Below, in pieces: positions 26,059 through 35,823 of a stretch of DNA of 44,715 bases. The stretch is taken from contig NZ_CP118753.2 in assembly GCF_034480035.2 (NCBI RefSeq), positions 332,752 through 377,466 on the forward strand, written 5' to 3'. The notes beneath the pieces were generated by a model. It was given only the letters and a program-made list of their open reading frames with translations, was not told the origin of the DNA and made no database searches. The DNA comes from Methanosphaera sp. ISO3-F5 (GTDB taxonomy: Archaea; Methanobacteriota; Methanobacteria; Methanobacteriales; Methanobacteriaceae). The position numbers and the translations under genes were made by a program. The first letter of the stretch is position 1. The number at the start of each line of letters is the position of its first letter.

Positions 26059-26856
26059 ATGGCATATGACGTACAATTTTATCCTGGGGAAAGTAAAATT
26101 GCGGAAAACCGTAGAAAACACTTAAACCCAGATTATGAACTCGAAATACTAAGAAGTATTGCAGATGACGATATAGTAAAACTTTTAAGTCACAGAAACC
26201 CAGGGGAAGGTTACAAAACAGTACACCCACCTCTCGATGAAATGGACTTTGAAGCAGATGATATGAAAGACTTCGTAGAACCAATCGACGGAGCAAAAAA
26301 AGGAATTCGTATAAGATACGTACAATTCGCAGACTCAATGTATAACGCACCAGCTCAACCATACGACAGAGCAAGATCATACATGAGAAGATTCAGAGGA
26401 GTAGACACAGGTACACTCTCAGGAAGACAAGTAGTAGAAATGAGAGAATCCGACTTAGAAGAAACTTCCAAATTATTAATGGAATCCGAATTCTTCGACC
26501 CAGCAAAAACTGGATTAAGAGGAGCAACAGTACACGGTCACTCATTAAGACTCGATGAAAACGGTTTAATGTTCGACGCATTACAAAGATACGTATATGA
26601 TGAAGATGAAGGAGTAGTTAAATACGTAAAAAACCAAGTAGGTGTAGAACTCGACGAACCTATATCAGTAGGAGAACCATTACCAGAAGACAAACTTAAA
26701 GAAATCACAACTATTTACAGATATGATAACGTAAGTTTAAGAGACGACCCAGAAGTTATTAAAGTAGTAGAAGAAGTACACTTTGCAAGAACTGCTGGTG
26801 GATATGGTTTAGAAGTATTCAACGACGATTTACAAAGTAAATTAGGTGGTAACTAA
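26059..26856 (+). CDS. mcrG: Methyl-coenzyme M reductase gamma subunit
   Basis: McrG is the smallest structural subunit of the reductase. The 265 residues include the conserved N-terminal [19 protein letters not shown] and the region [19 protein letters not shown] (here RSYMRRFRG), near residue 109, which lines the coenzyme pocket. mcrG directly follows mcrD, without an mcrC between them. Its stop shares one base with the mcrA start. Confidence 0.97.
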   Translation: MAYDVQFYPGESKIAENRRKHLNPDYELEILRSIADDDIVKLLSHRNPGEGYKTVHPPLDEMDFEADDMKDFVEPIDGAKKGIRIRYVQFADSMYNAPAQPYDRARSYMRRFRGVDTGTLSGRQVVEMRESDLEETSKLLMESEFFDPAKTGLRGATVHGHSLRLDENGLMFDALQRYVYDEDEGVVKYVKNQVGVELDEPISVGEPLPEDKLKEITTIYRYDNVSLRDDPEVIKVVEEVHFARTAGGYGLEVFNDDLQSKLGGN

Positions 26857-28514
26857 TGGTAGATGAGAAAAAATTATTCTTAAAGGCTTTACAAGAAAAA
26901 TTTGATGAAGACCCTGAAGAACAAAACACTAAATATTACTGCTATGGTGGATGGGAACAATCCGCAAGAAAAAGAGAATTTAATGAACAAGCAGAAAAAG
27001 CTATGGAAGCTCGTGGAGGATTACCATTCTACAACCCAGACATAGGTGTACCTCTCGGACAAAGAAAATTAATGGCATACCAAGTATCTGGAACAGACAC
27101 ATACGTAGAAGGGGACGACCTTCACTTCTGTAACAACTCAGCTATCCAACAATTAGTAGACGATATAAAAAGAACAATTATCGTAGGTATGGATACAGCT
27201 CACGGTGTACTTGAACAAAGGTTAGGTGTAGAAGTAACTCCTGAAACAATCAACGAGTACTTAGAAACAATCAACCACGCACTCCCTGGAGGAGCAGTAG
27301 TACAAGAACACATGGTAGAAGTAGACCCAGGATTAGTAGTAGATTCCTACGCAAAAGTATTCTCAGGTGACGACGAATTAGTAGATCAATTAGATTCAAG
27401 ATTCGTAATCGACATCAACAAAGAATTCCCTGAAGAACAAGCAGAACAACTCAAAAAATACATAGGTAAAAAAACATACCAAGTATCAAGAGTACCTACA
27501 TTAGTAGTACGTGCTTGTGACGGTGGTACCACCTCAAGATGGTCTGCTATGCAAATCGGTATGAGTTTCATCTCAGCATACAAATTATGTGCAGGAGAAG
27601 CAGCAATTGCAGATTTCTCATACGCAGCAAAACACGCAGACGTAATCTCTATGGCTAGTGCAATGCCAGCAAGAAGAGCAAGAGGTCCTAACGAACCTGG
27701 AGGAGTAACCTTCGGTGCAATCTCTGATATGGTACAAACCAGCAGAGTATCAGATGACCCTGCAAAAATATCATTAGAAGTAATCGGTGCAGCATCCCCA
27801 TTATACGACCAAGTATGGTTAGGTTCATACATGTCTGGTGGTGTAGGATTCACACAATATGCTACAGCAGCATACACTGACGAAATCTTAGACGACTTCG
27901 TATACTACGGTAAAGACTATGTAGAGAAAAACTATGGTGGATTATGTCAAGCTGAAGCTTCAACAGAAGTAGTAAGAGACATTGCAAGTGAAGTAACCCT
28001 TTACGCATTAGAACAATACGAAACCCCAGCAGCACTCGAAGACCACTTCGGTGGATCACAAAGAGCATGTGTAGCTGCAGCAGGTGCAGGTTGTTCAGTA
28101 GCATTCGCAACTGCTAACTCCAACGCAGGTGTAAACGGATGGTACTTAAGTCAATTATTACACAAAGAAGGACACAGCAGATTAGGATTCTACGGTTACG
28201 ACTTACAAGATCAATGTGGATCATCCAACTCCTTATCCATAAGAAGTGACGAAGGTCTCATCCACGAATTAAGAGGTCCTAACTACCCTAACTATGCAAT
28301 GAACGTAGGTCACCAACCTGAATATGCAGGTATTGCTCAAGCACCTCACGCAGCAAGAGGAGACGCATTTGCACTTAACCCATTAATCAAAGTTGCATTT
28401 GCAGACAACAACTTAACATTCGATTGGGCTAACCCAAGAGCATGTATCGCAAAAGGTGCAATTAGAGAATTCATGCCTAGCGGAGAACGTGACTTAATTA
28501 ACCCTGCATTATAA
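26856..28514 (+). CDS. mcrA: Methyl-coenzyme M reductase alpha subunit
   Basis: McrA forms most of the active site. Residues shown to be modified or essential in characterised enzymes are all present in the 552 residues: the F430 axial ligand Gln150, methylhistidine site His260, methylarginine site Arg274 (the Mmp10 target, in [13 protein letters not shown]), Tyr335, the methylglutamine site Gln402, Phe445/Tyr446, thioglycine Gly447, didehydroaspartate Asp452 and methylcysteine Cys454 ([17 protein letters not shown]). These numbers run two or three above the Methanothermobacter ones. The last gene of mcrBDGA; probably isoenzyme II type from gene order. Confidence 0.98.
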   Translation: MVDEKKLFLKALQEKFDEDPEEQNTKYYCYGGWEQSARKREFNEQAEKAMEARGGLPFYNPDIGVPLGQRKLMAYQVSGTDTYVEGDDLHFCNNSAIQQLVDDIKRTIIVGMDTAHGVLEQRLGVEVTPETINEYLETINHALPGGAVVQEHMVEVDPGLVVDSYAKVFSGDDELVDQLDSRFVIDINKEFPEEQAEQLKKYIGKKTYQVSRVPTLVVRACDGGTTSRWSAMQIGMSFISAYKLCAGEAAIADFSYAAKHADVISMASAMPARRARGPNEPGGVTFGAISDMVQTSRVSDDPAKISLEVIGAASPLYDQVWLGSYMSGGVGFTQYATAAYTDEILDDFVYYGKDYVEKNYGGLCQAEASTEVVRDIASEVTLYALEQYETPAALEDHFGGSQRACVAAAGAGCSVAFATANSNAGVNGWYLSQLLHKEGHSRLGFYGYDLQDQCGSSNSLSIRSDEGLIHELRGPNYPNYAMNVGHQPEYAGIAQAPHAARGDAFALNPLIKVAFADNNLTFDWANPRACIAKGAIREFMPSGERDLINPAL

Positions 28515-28577
28515 GCGGGTAATAATTTACGAATATAAAGGTATCATTTATATATAACAAGGAATATATATAATAGT

Positions 28578-28797
28578 GAAGTTTCCGAGTAAACTTTAAG
28601 TATTGAAATATATTCAATAATAGTTAGTATATTGGAATCGCAAGGTACGACCCGTATTACATTCGTAGACGAGGTACGGTCTGCATTTTCCGATAATTCA
28701 AACTATTATTATACTTTTACTGGGAATTAAGGGATTATAGTTCATACATCGGAAACTATTACCTTTATGTTATTCTCTTTAGAACAACTATTTTTTT
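28578..28797 (+). ncRNA. Candidate structured non-coding RNA downstream of mcrA
   Basis: A full archaeal TATA box, TTTATATATAA (28547-28557), predicts a start near 28578. From there nested pairings follow: GTTTCCGA (28581-28588) with TCGGAAAC (28749-28756), AATAATAGTT (28616-28625) with AACTATTATT (28701-28710), GGAA (28634) with TTCC (28688), GCA with TGC, and GACC-GTA (28649-28656, one bulged C) with TACGGTC (28675-28681). A T8 tract ends near 28797. There is no open reading frame of note. The inner part is much richer in G and C than nearby spacers. I do not recognise it as tRNA, RNase P RNA or 7S RNA. Confidence 0.6.
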
Positions 28798-28920
28798 TAA
28801 CATCAATTATTTTAATTAAATTTCCACTAATTATAACTCTACAATATTGTGGAATAATTATTCTATAAAAATTAAATGTAACTTTTTAATTAATAAAAAA
28901 AGAGTGGAGTTTAGAAATTT

Positions 28921-30210
28921 TTAATACACATACTTATTTTCACATTTTATAACTTCATCATTTTCGCAAATAATATTTCCCCTATTTATAGTCATTATGT
29001 TCTTACCAGTATACTCTCTTTCTTCGAATGGTGTGTATTTACCTTTCGTATAAAATGTTTCAGTATCTATTTTTCCTTCAAGTTTCATATCTATTACTGT
29101 TATATCAGCGTCATATCCTACTTTTATCTCGCCTTTATTTGGGATTTTAAATATTTTTGCCGGATTAGTGCTCATTAATCGTACTACTTCCTGTAATGTA
29201 ATATTGTTATTGTTTACTTCTGTTAATAATAATGGTAGTGTGTTTTCTAGTCCTGGTATTCCGGCTGCACTATTCCATGTGTTCTTCAGTTTTTCTTCTA
29301 GTGTGTGTGGTGCATGATCTGTTCCTATTGAATCAAATTCTTTCATGTGTTCTATGTTAATGTTATAATTTTCATCTCTTAGTGGCGGATTTGTTTTTGC
29401 TTTTATTCCATATGTTTCATATGTGCTGTTGTCTAGGAATATGTGGTGTGGTGTAGCTTCTATGCTTATATTTATTTTTGTTCTTGCTTCTCTTATCAGT
29501 TCTAGTGTTTGTCTAGTACTGATATGACATAAATGTAGTTGTAAGTTTAATTGTTTGGCATATTCTATTGCTCTGTTTACTGCTATTAGTTCTGCTAGTG
29601 CACTTCTTGCATAACTGTATGTTATGGTTTTTTTATCATTTTCTGGATTGCTGCTTAATGTTTTAATGTTGTAATCGACTAATGTTTTGTCTTCACAGTG
29701 TAAGCTTAAGGGTTTACCTGTTTTTGATACGTATTTGAACATTTCGAATAATTCATTGTTATTGTGTAGGTCCATGAATATTTTGTATGATGCGGGTTTT
29801 TCTTCTAGAATTTCATTAACATCTTTTTGTGTTTTTACTCCTGCATGTAATGCGTAGTCTACATATGATTTATTTTTGGCTATTTCTTTTTTTTCTTTAA
29901 AGTTTTTTAGTGTGTTGGTTAATGGACTGGTATTTGGCATGTCTATTATTGTTGTGTATCCTCCATGTGCTGCTGCTTGGCTTCCTGTTGTCCAGTTTTC
30001 TTTATGTGTTAGTCCTGGATCTCTTAGGTGTACGTGTGTGTCAATTAGTCCTGGGATGATGATGTTTTCTTTTATGTTTATTATTTTGTCTGTTGTTTTA
30101 TCTGAGCTTAGTAGTTGTTTTGTTATTTTTTTTATTTTTCCATCTTCTATTATGAGGTTTATAATTTTGTTGTCTATTGTTTTACAGTTTTTTAATATTA
30201 TATTTGACAT
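28921..30210 (-). CDS. pyrC: Dihydroorotase
   Basis: PyrC closes carbamoyl-aspartate to dihydroorotate in pyrimidine synthesis. The 429 residues show the amidohydrolase metal sites: DTHVHLRDPG near residue 58, the bridging lysine region ASYKIFMDLH near 139, the histidines in SLHCEDKT (about 173) and LHLCHIST (about 226), and IGTDHAPH near residue 299. This length fits the class I (long) type. The gene stands alone, transcribed away from the next gene. The plus strand across it is T/G-rich, so its coding strand is A/C-rich. Confidence 0.95.
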   Translation of the reverse strand: MSNIILKNCKTIDNKIINLIIEDGKIKKITKQLLSSDKTTDKIINIKENIIIPGLIDTHVHLRDPGLTHKENWTTGSQAAAHGGYTTIIDMPNTSPLTNTLKNFKEKKEIAKNKSYVDYALHAGVKTQKDVNEILEEKPASYKIFMDLHNNNELFEMFKYVSKTGKPLSLHCEDKTLVDYNIKTLSSNPENDKKTITYSYARSALAELIAVNRAIEYAKQLNLQLHLCHISTRQTLELIREARTKINISIEATPHHIFLDNSTYETYGIKAKTNPPLRDENYNINIEHMKEFDSIGTDHAPHTLEEKLKNTWNSAAGIPGLENTLPLLLTEVNNNNITLQEVVRLMSTNPAKIFKIPNKGEIKVGYDADITVIDMKLEGKIDTETFYTKGKYTPFEEREYTGKNIMTINRGNIICENDEVIKCENKYVY

Positions 30211-30321
30211 TTTTATGTCCTCATTTATTTTTTTTGGGTTTCCTTATTTGTTCTTTACTTATTAATAATATATGTTACAAATTGTTATATATCTTTAAAA
30301 TTTTTGTTAGGTTGATTTTTT

Positions 30322-31437
30322 ATGCAAATGGAAAAATTTGTTGAGGATATTATTGTTAGAGATAAAAAACAATTTAGGGAGGATTGTCTTTCTCCTTCAT
30401 TTAAGTTGGTTGGTACGGAGAATATAACTCCTGTTATTGCGGATTTTACTGAGTATTCTCCGTTACATAATGGTCATTTATTTTGTATGCGTGAGGCTAA
30501 AAGGTTACATCCTGATGCTTTGTTTGTTGCTGTTATTCCTGGCTTGTTTGAACGTAATGGTAGGGGTTTGCCTTATATTATGACTCGTCATAAGCGTGCT
30601 GAGTTGGCTATTAAGTTGGGGGCTGATATTGCGGTGGAGGGTCCTCCTATGGGTATTATGGGTTCTGGTCAATATTCTCTTTGTTTGTCTTTGATGTTTA
30701 AATATTTGAATGCAGATTATATTCCTAGGGGATATATTAGTCAAGATCCTGAATTTAAAATAATACTGGACTACATAAATAATGGTAAAGGTGTTGCACC
30801 AAAACCATACAAAATTGTTTCAATGGAAGATAAAAAGGTGCTTCTTGAAGGTAAATTAAGCAATGATGATTATGTTATTGTTTCTTTATCCAAATCTTTA
30901 ACTAAGATAAACTTTAATTTTAAGAACAAATTTATTTTTGTACCAAGACTAGAAAATGTAAGCGGAACCAAAATTAGACAATTAGTATCAAACGGACAAG
31001 TCGACGAATTAGATGACATGTTACCTCAAGAAACAATAAACATGCTAAAAAAAGAAATCTCTGATGACCACGCACCATTACATGATACAAGAGCAACTAA
31101 TCAATTACTAAATAACGTCAACAATTTCTCTGAAAAAGACTTAAATAACCTAAATCTAATAGATTCACAAACAGTGGACAATATACTCAAAAACAGGCCA
31201 TTTAACACAATAAAAGAAGTAACACAAAACATCACACAAGGATTCAGTACACATAGAAAACAAAGAATATTAAGTGTATTAGAAGTAGGTATTTTTAAGG
31301 ATGAAGTACATAAATATATAAATAGTTATCCACAAAAAATCAGAGTATTAGGATATAAAAATAAAGAAGTTCTAAAAAAATTTGAACAAAACTTAAAAAA
31401 TAATTTACAAGGAGATAATGGAAAAATATGGCAATAA
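30322..31437 (+). CDS. TmcAL-like (COG1323) nucleotidyltransferase
   Basis: The protein has a cytidylyltransferase-like domain with ADFTEYSPLHNGHLFCMREA (residues 40-59, HxGH-type HNGH), a long conserved segment through GPPMGIMGSGQYSL near residue 110, and SGTKIRQLV near residue 214. This matches COG1323, which in bacteria includes TmcAL, the enzyme that makes N4-acetylcytidine in tRNA(Met) from acetate and ATP. Whether the archaeal version has that activity is unknown. The C-terminal 130 residues are helical and Asn/Lys-rich. Base use changes near 30765, from T/G-rich to A-rich. It overlaps the FKBP gene by ten bases. Confidence 0.75.
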   Translation: MQMEKFVEDIIVRDKKQFREDCLSPSFKLVGTENITPVIADFTEYSPLHNGHLFCMREAKRLHPDALFVAVIPGLFERNGRGLPYIMTRHKRAELAIKLGADIAVEGPPMGIMGSGQYSLCLSLMFKYLNADYIPRGYISQDPEFKIILDYINNGKGVAPKPYKIVSMEDKKVLLEGKLSNDDYVIVSLSKSLTKINFNFKNKFIFVPRLENVSGTKIRQLVSNGQVDELDDMLPQETINMLKKEISDDHAPLHDTRATNQLLNNVNNFSEKDLNNLNLIDSQTVDNILKNRPFNTIKEVTQNITQGFSTHRKQRILSVLEVGIFKDEVHKYINSYPQKIRVLGYKNKEVLKKFEQNLKNNLQGDNGKIWQ

Positions 31438-32189
31438 ATGATAAAGCTTTCATAAGATTAAATTACACAGGTAAAGTAAAAGAAACTGGAGACGTATTCG
31501 ACACAACATACCAAGAAGTTGCAGAAGAAGCAGGAATAGCAAATCCAGATAAAGATTACCATCCAATGGTTTTAGCTGTAGGATCAAGTCAACTCTTACC
31601 AAAATTACATGAAGAAATCCAAAAATTAGATGTAGGAGACAAACAAACAGTCGAAATTGCAGCAGAAGATGCATTCGGTAAAAGAGATCCAAGTAAAATA
31701 CAACTAATACCAATGAAAGAATTCAAAAAACAAAACATCAAACCATTTGTAGGAATGCCTTTATCATTAGAAGGAAACCCTGGAATAGTAAGAACAGTAG
31801 ATGGTGGAAGAGTAAGAGTAGACTTCAACCATGAACTAGCAGGAAAAGACATAGTATACGAATTAGAAATAGTTGAAGAAATCGAAGACAACGAAGAAAA
31901 AATTAAAGGATTAATAGAAGTATACTACGGAAACCCTAGCTTAAACTTAGATGAAGCAAAAATCGAATTTGAAGACGATATTGCAAAAATCAACTTAGGA
32001 TTAATTGCAGGATTCGACCAAAGATCAGCACAAGAAGTAACACTCTCAAAATTCAGAGTAGCAAGAGAAATCTATGAAAACATTGAAGAAATAGAAAAAG
32101 TTCAATTCATAGACGAATTCGAAGATAACACTCCAGAAGAAACTGAAGAAGAAGAAATTCCTGAAGTTTTACCTGAAGATGAAGAATAA
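31428..32189 (+). CDS. FKBP-type peptidyl-prolyl cis-trans isomerase
   Basis: This is a folding helper that isomerises proline bonds. The 253 residues have an FKBP domain (RLNYTGKVKETGDVFDTT near residue 9, LPKLHEEIQKLDVGDKQ near 57), an inserted flap of the SlyD kind (AFGKRDPSKIQLIP, about 83-96) and a C-terminal extension of about 100 residues that ends in an acidic Glu/Asp tail. This is the long archaeal form. The ATG at 31428 lies inside the end of the preceding gene, and GGAG is about 13 bases upstream. A hairpin follows. Confidence 0.93.
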   Translation: MAINDKAFIRLNYTGKVKETGDVFDTTYQEVAEEAGIANPDKDYHPMVLAVGSSQLLPKLHEEIQKLDVGDKQTVEIAAEDAFGKRDPSKIQLIPMKEFKKQNIKPFVGMPLSLEGNPGIVRTVDGGRVRVDFNHELAGKDIVYELEIVEEIEDNEEKIKGLIEVYYGNPSLNLDEAKIEFEDDIAKINLGLIAGFDQRSAQEVTLSKFRVAREIYENIEEIEKVQFIDEFEDNTPEETEEEEIPEVLPEDEE

Positions 32190-32192
32190 GAT

Positions 32193-32224
32193 TTTTAGGT
32201 ATTATCCCTAAAACTATCTTTTTT
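32193..32224 (+). terminator. Terminator between the FKBP gene and convergent pcc1
   Basis: TTTTAGG (32193-32199) pairs perfectly with CCTAAAA (32207-32213) over a seven-base loop, and a T6 tract starts at 32219. The T tract reaches the stop codon of the convergent gene. Confidence 0.6.
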
Positions 32225-32483
32225 ATATAATTTCTGAAGTCATTTCAATCATTTTTTCGCACTGAATTAAATCATCAACAGTATTTAAAACAGTGGAAAT
32301 ATTCTCATTCTCAATAATACAAACTAATTTTTTATCATCAACATATGATTCAACAAAACCTTCATTATCAGGATATAATGATTGATAAGCAATTTCTGCA
32401 TATTTTCTGTTAATGTAATTAAAAGTTAATTTAGTTTTAATTTTCATAATTACAACTTTGTTTTTCAATACTAATAATTTCAT
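32223..32483 (-). CDS. pcc1: KEOPS complex subunit Pcc1
   Basis: Pcc1 is the small dimerising subunit of KEOPS, which makes t6A in tRNAs. The 86 residues contain the family pattern of a beta strand (IKTKLTFNY), then KYAEIAYQSLYPDN, a second strand pair with a DDKKLVCII segment, and a C-terminal helix. The start is uncertain: ATG 32483 sits too close to AAGGTGT, while ATG 32447 (MKIKTK) gives 74 residues, close to the family core, but has no clear ribosome site. The TATA-rich 32526-32537 reads in both directions and may serve this gene and L10e. Confidence 0.75.
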   Translation of the reverse strand: MKLLVLKNKVVIMKIKTKLTFNYINRKYAEIAYQSLYPDNEGFVESYVDDKKLVCIIENENISTVLNTVDDLIQCEKMIEMTSEII

Positions 32484-32525
32484 ACACCTTATTATGAATA
32501 TTGTTCCTAAAAATTATTAACAGAA

Positions 32526-32537
32526 TTTATATATAAT
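32526..32537. promoter_or_regulatory. TATA element between pcc1 and the L10e gene
   Basis: TTTATATATAAT (32526-32537) is nearly symmetric, so it could drive both divergent genes. To the right it predicts a start near 32560 and a 120-base L10e leader; to the left, a start near 32508 and a 25-base pcc1 leader. Confidence 0.45.
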
Positions 32538-32679
32538 ATCTTTAACAAATCATAAACTAGTATATTCGATTAATATAAATAATCGATATTTTTAATAGAA
32601 TACTATTTATTGTATTATTAAAAAAAATTTTCACATAAAATATGATGAAAAAAAGAATATATAAACGGAGGACAACAGA

Positions 32680-33165
32680 ATGGTAAGACCATACACAAGA
32701 AAAGATTATATTAGAAAAATCCCAGCATCAAAAATTGTACAATATGATATGGGTAACTTATCAGAAGATTTCCCACTAGAAATCTCATTAGCAGTAAAAG
32801 ATCACACTCATTTATCACACAACTCATTAGAAGCAGCAAGGGTTGCATCTAACAGATACTTACAAAGAACCACAGGTAAACTAGGATACAGATTAAAAAT
32901 CAGAGTATACCCACACCACATAGTAAGAGAAAACCCAATGGCAACCGGAGCAGGTGCAGATAGGGTACAAAGTGGAATGAGAGGAGCATTCGGTAAAGCA
33001 GTAAGTTCAGAAGCATTAGTACGCAAAAACCAAAAAGTTATCACAGCATACGTAAATGTGAAAGACTTCGAAAGTGCAAAAACAGCACTTTACAGAGCTG
33101 CAATGAAATTACCAGTATCCTGTAAATTAGTAGTTGACAAAGGACATGACCTTGTTCAATTCTAA
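32680..33165 (+). CDS. rpl10e: Large-subunit ribosomal protein L10e (uL16)
   Basis: This is the archaeal L10e/uL16 protein of the large ribosomal subunit, which sits near the A-site tRNA. The 161 residues cover the whole family: [14 protein letters not shown] at the start, [20 protein letters not shown] (about 71-90) and [15 protein letters not shown] (about 92-106). GGAGG precedes the ATG, and C-ended codons indicate strong expression. It is a single-gene unit. Confidence 0.97.
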   Translation: MVRPYTRKDYIRKIPASKIVQYDMGNLSEDFPLEISLAVKDHTHLSHNSLEAARVASNRYLQRTTGKLGYRLKIRVYPHHIVRENPMATGAGADRVQSGMRGAFGKAVSSEALVRKNQKVITAYVNVKDFESAKTALYRAAMKLPVSCKLVVDKGHDLVQF

Positions 33166-33225
33166 AAAAACCAAAAAATCACATAACTAGAATGAAAGGA
33201 TTTAATAATAGAATAAATAGTCGAA

Positions 33226-33235
33226 TTTATATAAA
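33226..33235 (+). promoter_or_regulatory. TATA box upstream of ppsA
   Basis: TTTATATAAA (33226-33235) would start transcription near 33258, giving a leader of about 70 bases. A second TATA-like TTATATAA lies near 33280. Confidence 0.5.
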
Positions 33236-33328
33236 CATCAATTATTTAACATAATTGATTAATAATCCTTTAAAATTGTTATATAAATCATTAATAATGG
33301 AATAAAATTATAAAGAAGAGTGTTACAA

Positions 33329-35635
33329 ATGAACTATGTTGAGTTTTTTAAACAGCTTTCAAAGGATGATATTCCTGTAGCTGGAGGTAAAGGAGCTAAC
33401 CTTGGAGAATTAACAAATGCAGGAATTCCAGTACCACCAGGTTTTGTTATCACAGCAGGAACATATCAAAAATTCATCACAGAAACTGGAATTGTAGACC
33501 AAATAAATGCAATGCTAGCAAGTCTAGATATCAATAACACAAGTGAATTACAAAAAGTAGCAGAAGACATAAAAGATCTAATAGTTACCACACCAATTCC
33601 TGATGATATCCAAAATGCTATCATAGAATCATATAACAAACTATGTTTAGATGTAGAAAAAGATGATGTAGTAGTAGCAATAAGATCATCTGCAACAGCA
33701 GAAGACCTACCTGACGCATCATTCGCAGGTCAACAAGACACTTACCTAAACATCAGCGGAATAGATGATGTATTAATAAATGTAAGAATGTGTTGGGCTT
33801 CATTATTCGAAGCTAGAGCAATATTCTACAGAGCTGAAAATGACTTTGATCATTCAAAAGTATTAATAGCAGTAGTAGTTCAACAAATGGTTAACTCTGA
33901 AAAAGCTGGAGTAATGTTCACAGTAGACCCATCAACCGGGGAAGAAGAAATGCTCATAGAAGGTGCATGGGGACTAGGAGAAGGTGTAGTATCCGGTACA
34001 GTAACACCTGATACATGCAGGTATGATAAAGCAAATGATGAAATCAAATCATACAGAATAAACACCAAAAAAACAATGTTTACCAAAGACCCAGAAACCG
34101 GTGCAACAGTACAAATAGAAGTTCCAGAAGACAAAAAAGATGAACGTGTACTAACTGATGGAGATTTAGAACAACTAACCCAACTTGGAAGAAGAATACA
34201 AAAACATTACGGTGCACCTATGGACACTGAATGGGGTATAGAAAACGATAAAGTATTCATGCTTCAAGCAAGACCAATCACAACTCTAGACAACATCGAT
34301 GAAGACAAAAACAATGAATCATTAGATGATGAAGAAGAAAGAGTTATATTAACCAGAGGATTAGGAGCAAGTCCTGGATTAGTATCAGGTACAGTTAAAA
34401 TCATCAAAAAACTAGATGAACTCGATAAAATCCTCGATGGAGACATTCTAGTCACTACTATGACAACTCCTGACATGGTTCCAGCAATGAAAAGAGCAAA
34501 CGGTATAGTAACTGATGAAGGTGGAGTAACCTGTCACGCAGCAATCATTTCCAGAGAATTAGGAATACCATGTGTAGCAGGAACAGGTGAAGCAACAACA
34601 ATCCTCGAAGAAAATACCCAAGTAACAATAGATGGTAAAAAAGGTATAGTATTCGAAGGAGCATTTGGAGGAAACAAAGACGATGCTTCAAATGAAGAAT
34701 CACAAGCCACAACCTCTGCAGCACCATTAATAACTGTTACTGATGTTAAAGTAAATGTAAGTATGGCTGAAGCAGCACAAAAAGCTTACGCAACAGGAGC
34801 AGACGGTGTAGGATTACTCAGAACAGAGCATATGATGCTTGCAACAGGAATAGTACCATACAAATTTATTGATGAAGGCCGAGAAGATGAACTAGTACAA
34901 GTATTAGTTGATAACATACTCAAAGTAGTTGACGTATTCTATCCAAAAACAGTTTGGTACAGAACACTCGATGCACCTACCGATGAATTTAAAACTTTAG
35001 AAGGTGGAGAAAACGAACCTGACGAAGCAAACCCAATGCTAGGTTGGAGAGGAATAAAAAGAGAATTAGATCAACCAGACATTCTCAGAGCAGAATTCAA
35101 AGCTATTAAAAAACTACATGACCAAGGATACACAAATATTGGTGTAATGTTACCATTATTACATAAACCTTCCGAACTTCATGATGCTAAAGAAATAGCT
35201 AAATCAGTAGGTTTAATACCACATGTTGATGTAGACTTTGGTATGATGGTTGAAACTCCAGCATCAGCACTTATCATAGAAGATTTCATCGCAGAAGGCC
35301 TTGACTTTGTAAGTTTTGGAACAAATGATTTAACACAATATACTCTTGCATTAGACAGAAATAATGAGTTAGTTGCAAAACATTACACAGAAGCACATCC
35401 TGCTGTACTAAAATTAATCATGCATGTAATTGAAAAATGTAATGAAGCAGGAGTAACTACAAGTATCTGTGGACAAGCAGGTAGTAAACCAGAAATTGTT
35501 GAAAAATTGGTTGAAGCTGGAATAAGCAGTATTTCAGCAAATACTGATGCAGTTCCAACAATAAGAAAATTAGTTGCTAAAGTAGAAAAGAGAATTATGC
35601 TTGATGCAGCTAGAAAAGTTTTAAAAAATGAATAA
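33329..35635 (+). CDS. ppsA: Phosphoenolpyruvate synthase
   Basis: PpsA converts pyruvate and ATP to phosphoenolpyruvate, AMP and phosphate, feeding gluconeogenesis from the pyruvate made by Por. The 768 residues show the N-terminal ATP-grasp-like domain (GGKGANLGELTNAGIPVPPGF, in two parts, near residues 15-35; IRSSATAEDLPDASFAGQQ near 119), the phosphohistidine domain (GGVTCHAAIISRELG near 397) and the C-terminal barrel with SFGTNDLTQYTLALDRN and the catalytic SICGQAGS. I start at ATG 33329, five bases after a weak GAAGAGTG; a GTG at 33320 lies inside that site. Confidence 0.96.
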   Translation: MNYVEFFKQLSKDDIPVAGGKGANLGELTNAGIPVPPGFVITAGTYQKFITETGIVDQINAMLASLDINNTSELQKVAEDIKDLIVTTPIPDDIQNAIIESYNKLCLDVEKDDVVVAIRSSATAEDLPDASFAGQQDTYLNISGIDDVLINVRMCWASLFEARAIFYRAENDFDHSKVLIAVVVQQMVNSEKAGVMFTVDPSTGEEEMLIEGAWGLGEGVVSGTVTPDTCRYDKANDEIKSYRINTKKTMFTKDPETGATVQIEVPEDKKDERVLTDGDLEQLTQLGRRIQKHYGAPMDTEWGIENDKVFMLQARPITTLDNIDEDKNNESLDDEEERVILTRGLGASPGLVSGTVKIIKKLDELDKILDGDILVTTMTTPDMVPAMKRANGIVTDEGGVTCHAAIISRELGIPCVAGTGEATTILEENTQVTIDGKKGIVFEGAFGGNKDDASNEESQATTSAAPLITVTDVKVNVSMAEAAQKAYATGADGVGLLRTEHMMLATGIVPYKFIDEGREDELVQVLVDNILKVVDVFYPKTVWYRTLDAPTDEFKTLEGGENEPDEANPMLGWRGIKRELDQPDILRAEFKAIKKLHDQGYTNIGVMLPLLHKPSELHDAKEIAKSVGLIPHVDVDFGMMVETPASALIIEDFIAEGLDFVSFGTNDLTQYTLALDRNNELVAKHYTEAHPAVLKLIMHVIEKCNEAGVTTSICGQAGSKPEIVEKLVEAGISSISANTDAVPTIRKLVAKVEKRIMLDAARKVLKNE

Positions 35636-35823
35636 ATTTAACACTCTTCACCACCCTTTACCTTTAATGATTTTTTCTTAAGATATTTTAATTTTAAATA
35701 ACAAATATTGTATTATAAAAATAATATTGTATTTACAGTATAGTTATTAGTTTTAAGAGATACTCCCTTTTTTTTAGTATCTTATGATTGTTGTATTATA
35801 ATTCTATTAGGTTTAGTGATGTA

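Noticed and set aside
28630-28700. tRNA-like short stem set inside the structured RNA.
   Set aside because: No acceptor-stem pairing of seven bases, no T-loop consensus and no anticodon arm could be placed.
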